DNA of 64,000 nt from Acidobacteriaceae bacterium (GTDB lineage Bacteria; Acidobacteriota; Terriglobia; Terriglobales; Acidobacteriaceae). The notes under the pieces were generated by a model. The model did not search any database and had not been told where the DNA came from. It saw only the letters and a program-made list of their open reading frames with translations. Location of the stretch: the NCBI GenBank assembly GCA_025352065.1, contig JANXUC010000021.1:84265-148264 (forward strand), read 5' to 3'. The position numbers and the translations under genes were made by a program. Positions 1 through 7,568 of this stretch are shown one piece after another. Numbering within the stretch: position 1 is the stretch's first letter; every line of letters begins with the position of its first letter.

Positions 1-814
1 GCATCTGGCTCAACCCCAGCGCACAGTTAACATCCGGCAGCCGATAATTCATTCCCAGCAAAACCATCTCGTACTGCCACTGCCCCGCGCTCTGTCGCGC
101 CCTTGCATCGCTGCTGATTCCGTGGCTGCGAAACCTTCTTAAGGTCTCTGCGAAATCTGCCCGATCCGTCGTCACCATGCCGCCTTCCCCGGTCGTCAAA
201 TGTTTCACTGGATGCAGGCTAAACGTTGTCATATGCGAAATCTGCCCCACACGCCGCCCCTGATACTCCCCACCCAAAGCATGACTCGCATCTTCAATCA
301 CAGTAAGCCCATGCTGTTCTGCAATCTTCAGAATCGCATCCAAATCCGCCGGATGCCCCGCATAATCCACCGGCAGAATCGCTTTCGTAAGAGAAGAGAT
401 CTTCGATTTAATTTGTTCCGGATCCAGATTCAACGTATCGGAAGAAACATCCGCAAACACCGGGCGCGCCCCCTGATACAAAACGCAATTCGACGTCGCA
501 CAAAACGTCATCGGCGTAGTAATCGCTTCGTCCCCAGGAGCCAGCCCCGCCGCAAAAGCCGCACCATGCAAAGCAGACGTTCCAGAATTAAAACTTACCG
601 CAAAACGCGCACCTGCAAACGCCGCAAACGCCTCTTCAAACTCCGCAACTTTCGGCCCCGTCGTCAGCCAGTCCGACCGCAAAACTTCCGCCACTGCCTC
701 AATATCTTGTTCGCTAATCGATTGCCGCCCGTAAGGCAGCAACGTCTTGCGAACCGGTTCGCCCCCATGAATAGCCAGAGCCTCGCCGACCGAAACATTT
801 GAAGATTGCTTCAT
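1..814 (-). CDS. pseC: UDP-4-amino-4,6-dideoxy-N-acetyl-L-altrosamine transaminase, PseC-like (partial, C-terminus beyond window)
   Basis: A DegT/DnrJ/EryC1/StrS-family PLP aminotransferase read on the minus strand from ATG at 814. About 271 codons are visible and the frame is open at the window edge. The N-terminus (LPYGRQSISEQDIEAVAEVL, then DWLTTGP) is typical of PseC. The PLP-binding lysine lies in SLHPVKHLTTGEGG and the cofactor aspartate in VIEDASHALG. PseC transaminates the 4-keto sugar made by PseB in pseudaminic acid synthesis. PseB lies directly upstream on the same strand, but a 383-base gap filled with repeats separates the two. The family is clear. The substrate is inferred from the neighbour, and other sugar aminotransferases of this family remain possible. 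Confidence 0.85.
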   Translation of the reverse strand, partial: MKQSSNVSVGEALAIHGGEPVRKTLLPYGRQSISEQDIEAVAEVLRSDWLTTGPKVAEFEEAFAAFAGARFAVSFNSGTSALHGAAFAAGLAPGDEAITTPMTFCATSNCVLYQGARPVFADVSSDTLNLDPEQIKSKISSLTKAILPVDYAGHPADLDAILKIAEQHGLTVIEDASHALGGEYQGRRVGQISHMTTFSLHPVKHLTTGEGGMVTTDRADFAETLRRFRSHGISSDARARQSAGQWQYEMVLLGMNYRLPDVNCALGLSQM

Positions 815-828
815 AAATGAAATATAAC

Positions 829-860
829 GTTTGTCATTCCGAGCGCAGCGAGGAATCCCT
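829..860. repeat. Dispersed GTCATTCCGAGC/GAGGAATC repeat, copy 1
   Basis: TTGTCATTCCGAGCGCAGCG followed by AGGAATCCCT. Related copies, in either orientation and partly degenerate, occur near 3128, 8886, 11162, 14349 and twice within 41655-41776. All are intergenic. The ends (GTCATTCCG and GAGGAATC) are conserved while the middle varies. Confidence 0.75.
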
Positions 861-949
861 GTCGCTGGAAGGTCTACTCGCGTTCAAGAACTTTAAGCTC
901 CTGCGAGCGCCCCATAACTCTTTTCGAAACCCTTGTTCCGGAATGCACC

Positions 950-1012
950 CGGGCAGGGCACGACTTCAGTCGTGCCGTTAGACGCAACCAGGAGTCCGGG
1001 CTTTAGCCCCTG
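950..1012. repeat. GGCACGACTTCAGTCGTGCC palindromic repeat, intergenic copy
   Basis: A 20-base palindrome at 957-976 (GGCACGACT/AGTCGTGCC) is followed by CCGGGCTTTAGCCCC near 996-1010. The reverse complement of a second copy, inside the ModC gene at about 32475-32560, matches the palindrome at 19 of 20 bases and the trailing motif at 13 of 15. Confidence 0.8.
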
Positions 1013-1082
1013 CCATGCACTCGCAGCTCGAAGCTGCTGTTCTTTTGTCCAAAAATGCCGCGCGGATAGCGGTAACCCTGTC

Positions 1083-1185
1083 CCCAGGCACTACCTCTGC
1101 GTACCTCAGCGTCCTCTGCGGTTAAGCTCTTGGGGTAAGAAAGAATTACTCCGTGCCCTCAGTGTTCTCTGTGGTTCAAAGGTTT
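1083..1185. repeat. Dispersed repeat related to CTCTGTG..TCTCTGTGGTTC elements
   Basis: TACCTCAGCGTCCTCTGCGG and CCCTCAGTGTTCTCTGTGG resemble the CTCCGTGTCTCCGTGGTG arms found between xerC and xerD at 51808-51967. With the two repeats to its left, it makes the whole pseB-pseC gap (815-1196) a pile-up of three repeat families. I see no gene in that gap. Confidence 0.5.
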
Positions 1186-1196
1186 TCAGTGCGAAA

Positions 1197-2207
1197 CTAA
1201 ACCTGCACCACCCGCCGTTGAACCGCCTCGGGATCTTCCGGCGCAATCAGTTCTTCCAGCTCGCGATTCGTCAGCCAACGCGTATTCGTATCGCTGGTGT
1301 AGTGAAAACCTTCCGGAAGCGCCTTCGCATTCTCCCAGTTTTCCTTCTTCCACCACGGGTGCGACGGCTGAATCACAAACATATCCGGCAGCTCCACTGC
1401 ATTCCGCGCTTCATCTTCCGACACCAGCGCCTCGTGCAGCTTCTCTCCCGGACGAATCCCTATAAACTCCACTTCGCACCCGGGAGCAATGGTCTCCGCC
1501 AGATCCACCAGCTTCATACTCGGAATCTTCGGCACAAAAATTTCTCCGCCGTGCATCACCTCAATACTATTCACCACAAACCGCACACCCTGCTCCAGCG
1601 TCATCCAAAATCGCGTCATACGCTTATCGGTAATCGTGATCTTCCCGCGCTTGCGCTGTTCAACAAACACAGGAATCACGCTCCCTCGACTTCCCACCAC
1701 GTTCCCATACCGCGCACAACTAAATCGAGTCTCCCGCGCGCCAGCGTAGGCATTCGCCTGCACAAACATCTTCTCCGCGCAAAGCTTCGTAGCCCCGTAC
1801 AAATTCACCGGACTCACAGCCTTGTCCGTACTCAGCGCAACCACCCGCCTCACTCCGCAATCAATGGCCGCATCAATCACATTGCGCCCACCCATGATGT
1901 TAGTCTGTATCGCCTCAAACGGATTATATTCGCATGCTGGAACCTGCTTGAGGGCTGCGGCGTGCACTACGACACTGACGCCGTCGAAGGCGCGCACCAG
2001 GCGTTGGGGGTCGCGGACATCGCCGATGAAGTAGCGCAGGCTGGGGTGGTCGAAGCCTTCGGAACGCATGTCGTGCTGTTTGAGTTCGTCTCGGCTGAAG
2101 ATGACCAAGCGCTTCGGCTTGTACTCCCGCAGCATGATGTTTACGAATTTACGGCCGAAAGAGCCTGTACCGCCCGTTACCAGGACTGTTTGTTCTGACC
2201 AGTTCAT
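1197..2207 (-). CDS. pseB: UDP-N-acetylglucosamine 4,6-dehydratase (inverting), PseB-like
   Basis: A 336-residue extended SDR protein. It starts with the nucleotide-binding loop TGGTGSFG and carries the YxxxK pair in VNLYGATKLCAEKM, preceded by STDKAVSP, which is the characteristic PseB/FlaA1 block. The length is normal for soluble PseB, with none of the membrane segments of the longer WbpM-type dehydratases. PseB converts UDP-GlcNAc to the 4-keto-6-deoxy-L-arabino sugar, which PseC aminates. It reads toward pseC on the minus strand, so the two are probably co-transcribed across the repeat gap. The start is ATG at 2207, 7 codons before the glycine-rich loop region. Confidence 0.93.
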   Translation of the reverse strand: MNWSEQTVLVTGGTGSFGRKFVNIMLREYKPKRLVIFSRDELKQHDMRSEGFDHPSLRYFIGDVRDPQRLVRAFDGVSVVVHAAALKQVPACEYNPFEAIQTNIMGGRNVIDAAIDCGVRRVVALSTDKAVSPVNLYGATKLCAEKMFVQANAYAGARETRFSCARYGNVVGSRGSVIPVFVEQRKRGKITITDKRMTRFWMTLEQGVRFVVNSIEVMHGGEIFVPKIPSMKLVDLAETIAPGCEVEFIGIRPGEKLHEALVSEDEARNAVELPDMFVIQPSHPWWKKENWENAKALPEGFHYTSDTNTRWLTNRELEELIAPEDPEAVQRRVVQV

Positions 2208-2347
2208 TCTTTTCCCAAGTCTTTTCCCTAAAAAATGCGCTTTTCTTGCCCCTCATTGTATCGCAATTTGAAATCGCGACTAGTTCAGCCGACCCCTCTC
2301 AGCCCAGCCGCCCTCAGTAATCCCCCAAACTGCCTCAAGATCGTCTC

Positions 2348-2366
2348 ATTTCCCAAAATGGGAAAT
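2348..2366. promoter_or_regulatory. Perfect 19-base palindrome, possible operator
   Basis: ATTTCCCA AAA TGGGAAAT: 8-base arms around a 3-base centre, in the 330-base gap (2208-2537) upstream of the PD-(D/E)XK gene. A C-rich tract follows (2371-2400). The rest of the gap is AT-richer than its surroundings and shows no gene. Confidence 0.5.
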
Positions 2367-2493
2367 TCTTGTCAAGCCCCCCCAACATCCCTTTTCCCCC
2401 TAACCTACTGATTCCATTACTGAAATAGTTGGCAAAATAATGGCGGTTTACCCCTCCAAACTTGGTATCCTGAAGATAGAGACAAAATTCTAA

Positions 2494-2526
2494 GGCGCAG
2501 CCCTAATCGGGGCCTGCGCCTTTTTC
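2494..2526 (+). terminator. GC-rich hairpin with T run, terminator- or attenuator-like
   Basis: GGCGCAG (2494-2500) pairs with CTGCGCC (2514-2520), followed by TTTTTCTTT. It sits only about 12 bases before the ATG at 2538. It either ends a short upstream transcript or acts as an attenuator in the leader of the endonuclease gene. Confidence 0.6.
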
Positions 2527-2537
2527 TTTGGAGCGTC

Positions 2538-3029
2538 ATGCCTAAAACTACTACGCTACCCTGTAGTTCTGCCCGTCGTCAGCCCAAGCGTTGCGGAGAA
2601 CTCGCCGAACTGGCCTTCCTCCACAAAGCTTCCAATCAGGGTCTCAAGCTCTCCAAACCCTACGGCGACAGCGACCGCTACGATTTCATCGCCGATACCG
2701 GACTGCGTCTACTCAAGGTCCAGGTCAAATCCACCAGCTATGAAAAAGCTCCCCAAGTCTACAGCGCCTGCGTCGGGCGCCATCTCACCGGAAAACTGGT
2801 TCCCTACCTGCCCGGACAAGTCGACTTCATCGTCGTCTACCTCGTCCCCGAAGACAGCTGGTACATCCTGCCCATGCATGTTGTGGATGGCAAAGTCATG
2901 CTCTGGCTGCACTCCCGCAACCATCCCAAGCCCGGAGTCTACGGAAAATACCTCGACGCCTGGCCTCTGTTGATCGGCGCAACACCGGACCCGCAAACCG
3001 CGCCGGACATTCCACATTCGCAACCCTGA
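2538..3029 (+). CDS. PD-(D/E)XK endonuclease-like protein
   Basis: A 163-residue protein resembling the group-I-intron-associated PD-(D/E)XK endonuclease family. Visible core: GELAELAFL (conserved helix with Glu), YGDSDRYDFIAD (catalytic Asp) and LLKVQVKST (Q-x-K in place of E-x-K, the half-site typical of this family). The C-terminal 25 residues are low complexity. It stands alone: no group I intron or methylase is visible nearby. A palindrome and a terminator-like hairpin lie in its leader, which suggests a self-contained mobile or regulated unit (inference). The start is the ATG just after the hairpin. The family call is fairly secure; the cellular role is unknown. Confidence 0.75.
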   Translation: MPKTTTLPCSSARRQPKRCGELAELAFLHKASNQGLKLSKPYGDSDRYDFIADTGLRLLKVQVKSTSYEKAPQVYSACVGRHLTGKLVPYLPGQVDFIVVYLVPEDSWYILPMHVVDGKVMLWLHSRNHPKPGVYGKYLDAWPLLIGATPDPQTAPDIPHSQP

Positions 3030-3127
3030 CCATGCAGGGCAAACATTCCTGCAGTATCCCTGACCGGGGCCACCTGCCGTTCCAGAACACGATACGAGTT
3101 TGCTCTTTAAAAACTCGCCAGAAGTTT

Positions 3128-3165
3128 GTCATCCCCAACAGCCCTATCGTGAGGAATCTGCTCCT
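3128..3165. repeat. Degenerate GTCATTCCG/GAGGAATCTGC repeat, copy 2
   Basis: GTCATCCCCAACAGCCCTAT then CGTGAGGAATCTGCTCCTG. It is the same family as 829-860 with a different middle. It is part of a gene-free repeat island, 3030-3714. Confidence 0.65.
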
Positions 3166-3188
3166 GCCCCTGGCGCGACGACAACCAT

Positions 3189-3212
3189 GTAGGGCGAGCA
3201 TTCCTGCTCGCC
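3189..3212. repeat. Palindromic repeat GTAGGGCGAGCATTCCTGCTCGCC
   Basis: GGCGAGCA pairs with TGCTCGCC. Reverse-oriented copies occur at 11033-11058 and 14431-14456, and a weaker one near 3032-3055 (GCAGGGCAAACATTCCTGC). Confidence 0.7.
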
Positions 3213-3237
3213 GCTCTTAACTCAATATCAAAACAAC

Positions 3238-3290
3238 CCGGTGCCCCAGGTTCGCGTGCGTTCTTTGCACGATAACCTGGGAGGAAAAAC
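3238..3290. repeat. GGTGCCCC-type hairpin repeat, single copy
   Basis: GGTGCCCCAGGTTCGCGTGC, then a hairpin around TTCTTTGC, then AACCTGGGAGG. It is related to the elements at 3370-3517 and 60209-60351. Confidence 0.6.
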
Positions 3291-3323
3291 CCTTCCGACC
3301 ACCGAAACTTTGTCCTCCCGAAC

Positions 3324-3570
3324 AGGCGGGTGGCCCAGCCTTTGACCTCTCTTCCCATACCGGAACATCGGGTGCCCCATCCTCGCGTTTTTTGCGAGGG
3401 TGGGAGTCATCACACTTAAGATCATACCGTTCTTCGTCGCGCTCGAAACGATACGTGTTCTATTGTGATAACAGTTCGAATTCCCACCCCTCGCAAAAAC
3501 GCGAGGATGGGACACCCTCTGTCTTGGTTGTGTCCGAGAGATCAACGGCGTAAGGCTGGGCCACCCGGCC
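3324..3570. repeat. Nested inverted-repeat element in the repeat island
   Basis: Outer arms are GGGTGGCCCAGCCTTTGACC (from about 3324) and a matching GGCTGGGCCACCCGG (from about 3555). Inside lie inner arms GGTGCCCCATCCTCGCG (3371-3387), running through TTTTTTGCGAGGGTGGGA (to about 3404), and their inverse TCCCACCCCTCGC..GCGAGGATGGGACACC (3482-3516). The architecture resembles a MITE within a MITE. The 3030-3714 stretch contains no convincing gene; I see only repeats and the probable leader of the DUF262 gene. Confidence 0.65.
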
Positions 3571-3714
3571 TGAGCCACAAGCGAAGAACTCAGCACTATC
3601 CGAAACGAGCATCAACAGGTCAAGGGACTTCCTCCTGTCCGAATAGCACGACCGAGCTAGTTGGTCTGTTCCAAGAGCAAGATAGAGTGTTATTAGAGGA
3701 CATAGAGGGACATC

Positions 3715-4970
3715 ATGAAGATGAACAAAAAGCCGTTGCCCATCGCGACGATTTGCAACTGGGAAAATCGCATTGACGCGCAGCCAGACTACCAACGCCC
3801 TCCGGCTTGGGGCCGCCAGCAGAAGCAGCTCTTAATTGACTCCATCCTTCGGGAGTTCGACATACCGAAGATGTACTGGCGAGAAGTCAATCGTGACAAG
3901 ATCAAATACGAGGTAATCGACGGGCAGCAGCGACTTCGCACAATATGGGAGTACCGGGCTGGCGCTTTTGGCATGGCCAAGGATAGCGATCCCGTAAAAG
4001 GCTTCAGCGTTGCAAATATGAAATACTCCGATCTGCCTTTGGACCTCACCTCGGATTTTGACTCTTACGCGGTCGATGTCGTGATTGTGGATGAAGCGGC
4101 TCAGAACGACAACGAGGACGAAGTCAGGGATATGTTTCTGCGATTGCAAAATGGCACGACGCTCAAGGCCCAGGAAAAGCGCAACGCCATGCCTGGCGAA
4201 ATGCGAAATTTCGTCAAAGAACTAAGCGGCCACCAATTTCTCGATAACTGTAAGTTTTCGAACAAACGGTACACGTTCGATCACATTGCGGCCCAAACCA
4301 TCTGTATCGAACTTAAAGACGGCGCAGGGAATATTAAAGATAGCGATCTAAGGAAAATGTATGAGGAGAATCGTACTTTCGACCCAAGCGGCTTGAAGGC
4401 AAAAAAGTGCGGCGTGTATATGATTTCTTGCTCAAGGCGTTCCCTGAAAAGACGCCCGAACTCGAGCGCTACAGCGTAATCACCCTCTATTGCCTTGCTT
4501 CACTCCTGCTTGACGGATACGCGATGGAGGGCGTGGATGAAAAATTGAGAAATTGGTTTATAAGTTTTGAGACTGAGCGGCGCGCTCAAGAAGGTCTACC
4601 CGATGAGCATAAGGACGATCAACTACGCGAATACCGCCGCCTCATCAGCCAGTCAACTGATGCCGAAGAGAGCGTTCGCGCTCGCCTCGAAATGATGGAG
4701 CGGCGATTCTTCATCGCCTACCCAGACATAGAACCTCGTGATGGACAGCGCGCATTCAGTCACGAACAACGCTTGGCGATATTTCGCCGCGACGAGGGCC
4801 TCTGCCAGCTTCGCCTGAAGTGCGACGGAAACCGGGTGTCGTGGGATCACTGGCACGCGGACCACAAGGTGGCACATGTGAAGGGTGGCAAAACGACCGT
4901 TGCTAACGGTCAGGTCGCGTGCCCGCCCTGTAATCTCGCCAAAAGCGGTCACACAATCGATGGATCTTAA
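3715..4970 (+). CDS. DUF262-HNH endonuclease protein, split by a -1 frameshift
   Basis: Two overlapping frames form one protein. The first frame (ATG 3715) carries a DUF262 (GmrSD N-terminal, ParB-like) domain: QPDYQRPPAWGRQQKQLLID, the signature YEVIDGQQRLRTIWEY, and LQNGTTLKAQEKRNAM. After ..GLKAKK the frame fails and would end at 4479. The -1 frame continues from 4407 with VRRVYDFLLKAFPEK and ends in an HNH domain (FRRDEGLCQLRLKCDG, DHWHADHKVAHVKGG, CPPCNLAKSGH). The joint lies on A AAA AAG (4401-4407). A joined product would have about 418 residues. DUF262-HNH proteins are linked to nucleotide-sensing or phage-restriction roles, and the neighbouring nuclease gene fits an accessory island. 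Whether the shift is programmed, a mutation or a base-calling error cannot be decided here. Confidence 0.8.
4401..4407 (+). promoter_or_regulatory. Candidate -1 frameshift slippery heptamer A AAA AAG
   Basis: In the upstream frame the codons read gcA AAA AAG, the same heptamer used by E. coli dnaX. The downstream open frame is exactly -1. A small hairpin (GGCGT 4436-4440 with ACGCC 4452-4456) lies about 29 bases downstream, further than usual for a stimulator. I see no strong internal Shine-Dalgarno 10-14 bases upstream. Confidence 0.45.
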
Positions 4971-5214
4971 TCGAATATCGTCAGTGCTAGATCAGTGCTG
5001 GATTAAGAGGCCAGCCTCAAACTCAATCACCCACCTCTTTTCAACAACTTCCACCACCCTCTCGCTGGGGGGCCAAAAGGACTCTTCCGCTATTTCTACT
5101 GGGTGCTAGAATAAAAGCCATCACCTCAAGCGAACGTGCTGGGGCGTCGTTAGGGGGTTTTTGAGCCTTGGCGGCGGCGGGGAAGCCGTTCCCCCACTTA
5201 TTTGCGAGGCAACA

Positions 5215-7557
5215 ATGGATTCGGGACCACTGATCCCCGGCAATAGCCACATTCTGAGGGAAGTTCGACCCAGCTTTTCCACCGACCCCAGCCGTCACGG
5301 CGGTATCCCCAATTTGTCCGTGACCGCGCATGAGTCCGTGCTGCGGGACTACCTGCGCGTACTCGAAAAACGGAAATGGGTGGTGCTTTCCTGTCTGCTC
5401 ATCATCCCCGCTCTGGTAGGGATTGCCAGCCTGCGCATGACGAAAATGTACGACGCCATGGGACGCATTGCCATCAATAAGGTGGATAACGCGGCCATTA
5501 GTTTCAAAGACAACAGTGGGCCCGTTCAAGGCGACTATTTCGATCTGACTGATGCGGACACCGAAGTTCGCATTCTGGAAAGCGATTCCATTGCGCTGGA
5601 AGTAATCCGCCAATTGAATTTGGATAAGCGTCCGGACTTCGGCGGCTTGCCCGTCACGGCAACCAACCACGGTGTCATTACTACGGACCCGCTTTCAGCC
5701 GATTCATCGCGCGTCACCAGTATGCTTTCGCAGTTTCGCTCCGGCCTTCACGTCGTCGTGGTTCCCGGTACGCGTGTGATTGAAATCCACTACACCAGCC
5801 CGGATAGGGTGCTGGCTGCGCAAATCGTGAACACCCTGGCTAACACTTACAAAGAAGAGAACTACAAGACGAAGTTTGAATCGACTATGCAGGCTTCGGA
5901 CTGGCTCTCTAAGCAACTCGTGGATTTGCAGATTAAGGTCGAGACATCTCAGGAAAAACTGGTGCAGTTTCAGAAAGAGCACGAGATTCTCGGCACCGAC
6001 GAGAAATCGAACATCATCACCAGCAAACTGGACGAATTGAATCGCGAACTGACGAGTGCGGAAGGCGATCGCATGCAAAAGCAAGCGGTTTATGAGCAGG
6101 TCAAGTCCGGTGACCCCTTGGCAGCGGCGGCAGCCATTGCCCCCGGCGGCAGCGGCGCCATGTCGAATACCGTTTCGTTGATGGAACGCCTGCGTGGAAC
6201 GCAATCGGACTTGCGGGTTAAGGTGGCGGAATTGTCCACCCAATTTGGCCCGTCCTATCCCAAAGTGGCCGAACTGAATAATCAGATCAAGCAGGTTGAT
6301 ACCGAGTTGCAAACCGAAACTGCAAAAGTAATGGACGGCATTCGCGACCAGTATCTGGCCGCCTTGCAACGCGAAAAGCTCCTGCAATCCGATTTCGACA
6401 AGCAAAAACAGGAAGCCAATAAGCTCAACGAAAGCGCTATCCAATACTCGATGCTCAAGCGCGACGTGGATTCCAGCCGGGAAATCTACGATGGTTTACA
6501 AGCCAAGATGAAGGAGGCTGGGATCAGCGCTGGCCTGCGTTCGAACAACTTCCGCATTTTGGATACGGCGCGGGTTCCGACCTCTCCTTCCGAGCCGAAT
6601 ATCCCTCGCAATATGGCGTTTGCCTTTGCCCTGGCGCTGACTTCGGGAATCGGTCTGGCCTTCCTTTTAGAAAGCCTGGACAATACTGTTCGCACCACGG
6701 AACAGGCTCAACAAATTTCCGGCCTCCCCTCCCTGGGTCTCATTCCCATGGGCACGCGCCTCGACGACGGCAAAGGCTCACGGCGGCTCGCGCTGACGTC
6801 CTCCAAGGAAGCGGTGGAGCTGATTACGACAGCGCGCCCCCAATCGCAAATGGCGGAGTCCTATCGTGCACTCCGCACTTCCCTGCTCCTTTCGTCGCTC
6901 GGTGCCCCGCCAAAAATTATTCTGGTGACCAGCGCTCTGCCGCAGGAAGGCAAGACCACGACCAGCATCAACACGGCTGTCGTACTGGCGCAGAAAGGCG
7001 TTCGCGTTCTGTTGATTGATGCCGACATGCGCCGTCCCAGCGTGCACAAGACTCTCGGCATGTCTCCCGGCAGCGGACTCAGCAATGTCCTCACCGGTAC
7101 AGCGACCGTGCAGACGGCGATCACGCGGTCACCGCAATTGGCCAATCTGTTTGTTCTACCATCCGGAACGCCGCCACCGAATCCGGCGGAACTGCTGGCT
7201 TCCTCGAATATGCGCACGATGCTGACCCAACTGCGCGAGCAATACGATCACATCGTCATTGATACCCCGCCCACCCTCTCCGTCACGGACGCCGTCGCTC
7301 TCTCCACCCGCGTCGATGCGGTTGTGCTGGTAATCCGCTCCGGCCAGACCACAAAAACCGCGCTGCGCCGCGCGCGTGACCTGCTGATGCAGGTCAACGC
7401 CCGCGTCTGCGGAGTCCTACTGAACGCAGTCGATCTAGCCTCCCCAGACTATTATTATTATTACGAATACCAGGAGAAGTATGGGGGGCATTACTACCGC
7501 GGGGAGAAGACTGCGGAGGAAGAGGCGGAGCCGGCCTCTAGCTCGGGATCGCTCTGA
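5215..7557 (+). CDS. Polysaccharide co-polymerase / tyrosine autokinase (Wzz domain plus BY-kinase)
   Basis: The frame is open from 5161, but ATG 5215 follows GCGAGG with good spacing and gives 780 residues. The N-terminus has a Wzz domain with a membrane segment (KWVVLSCLLIIPALVGIASL). A long coiled-coil GNVR region follows, then a second membrane segment (NMAFAFALALTSGIGLAFLL). The cytoplasmic kinase has Walker A (ALPQEGKTTTSINTA), Walker A' (VLLIDADMRRP) and Walker B (HIVIDTPP), and ends in a tyrosine cluster (SPDYYYYYEYQEKYGGHYY). Such bacterial tyrosine kinases control chain length and export of exopolysaccharide by cycling autophosphorylation of the tail. It heads an EPS gene set with the TPR protein 11 bases downstream. 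Confidence 0.95.
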   Translation: MDSGPLIPGNSHILREVRPSFSTDPSRHGGIPNLSVTAHESVLRDYLRVLEKRKWVVLSCLLIIPALVGIASLRMTKMYDAMGRIAINKVDNAAISFKDNSGPVQGDYFDLTDADTEVRILESDSIALEVIRQLNLDKRPDFGGLPVTATNHGVITTDPLSADSSRVTSMLSQFRSGLHVVVVPGTRVIEIHYTSPDRVLAAQIVNTLANTYKEENYKTKFESTMQASDWLSKQLVDLQIKVETSQEKLVQFQKEHEILGTDEKSNIITSKLDELNRELTSAEGDRMQKQAVYEQVKSGDPLAAAAAIAPGGSGAMSNTVSLMERLRGTQSDLRVKVAELSTQFGPSYPKVAELNNQIKQVDTELQTETAKVMDGIRDQYLAALQREKLLQSDFDKQKQEANKLNESAIQYSMLKRDVDSSREIYDGLQAKMKEAGISAGLRSNNFRILDTARVPTSPSEPNIPRNMAFAFALALTSGIGLAFLLESLDNTVRTTEQAQQISGLPSLGLIPMGTRLDDGKGSRRLALTSSKEAVELITTARPQSQMAESYRALRTSLLLSSLGAPPKIILVTSALPQEGKTTTSINTAVVLAQKGVRVLLIDADMRRPSVHKTLGMSPGSGLSNVLTGTATVQTAITRSPQLANLFVLPSGTPPPNPAELLASSNMRTMLTQLREQYDHIVIDTPPTLSVTDAVALSTRVDAVVLVIRSGQTTKTALRRARDLLMQVNARVCGVLLNAVDLASPDYYYYYEYQEKYGGHYYRGEKTAEEEAEPASSSGSL

Positions 7558-7568
7558 AACCGCCCACG

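Noticed and set aside
200..802. Plus-strand 200-residue open frame opposite pseC
   Set aside because: Arg/Pro-rich composition typical of the antisense of a GC-rich gene; the minus frame is a clear aminotransferase.
933..2198. Plus-strand 421-residue open frame opposite pseB and the repeat gap
   Set aside because: It runs through repeat sequence and the antisense of pseB with no recognisable domain.
3030..3714. Repeat island considered as a CRISPR array
   Set aside because: The repeats belong to different families, are inverted rather than direct, and are not regularly spaced; no cas genes are seen.
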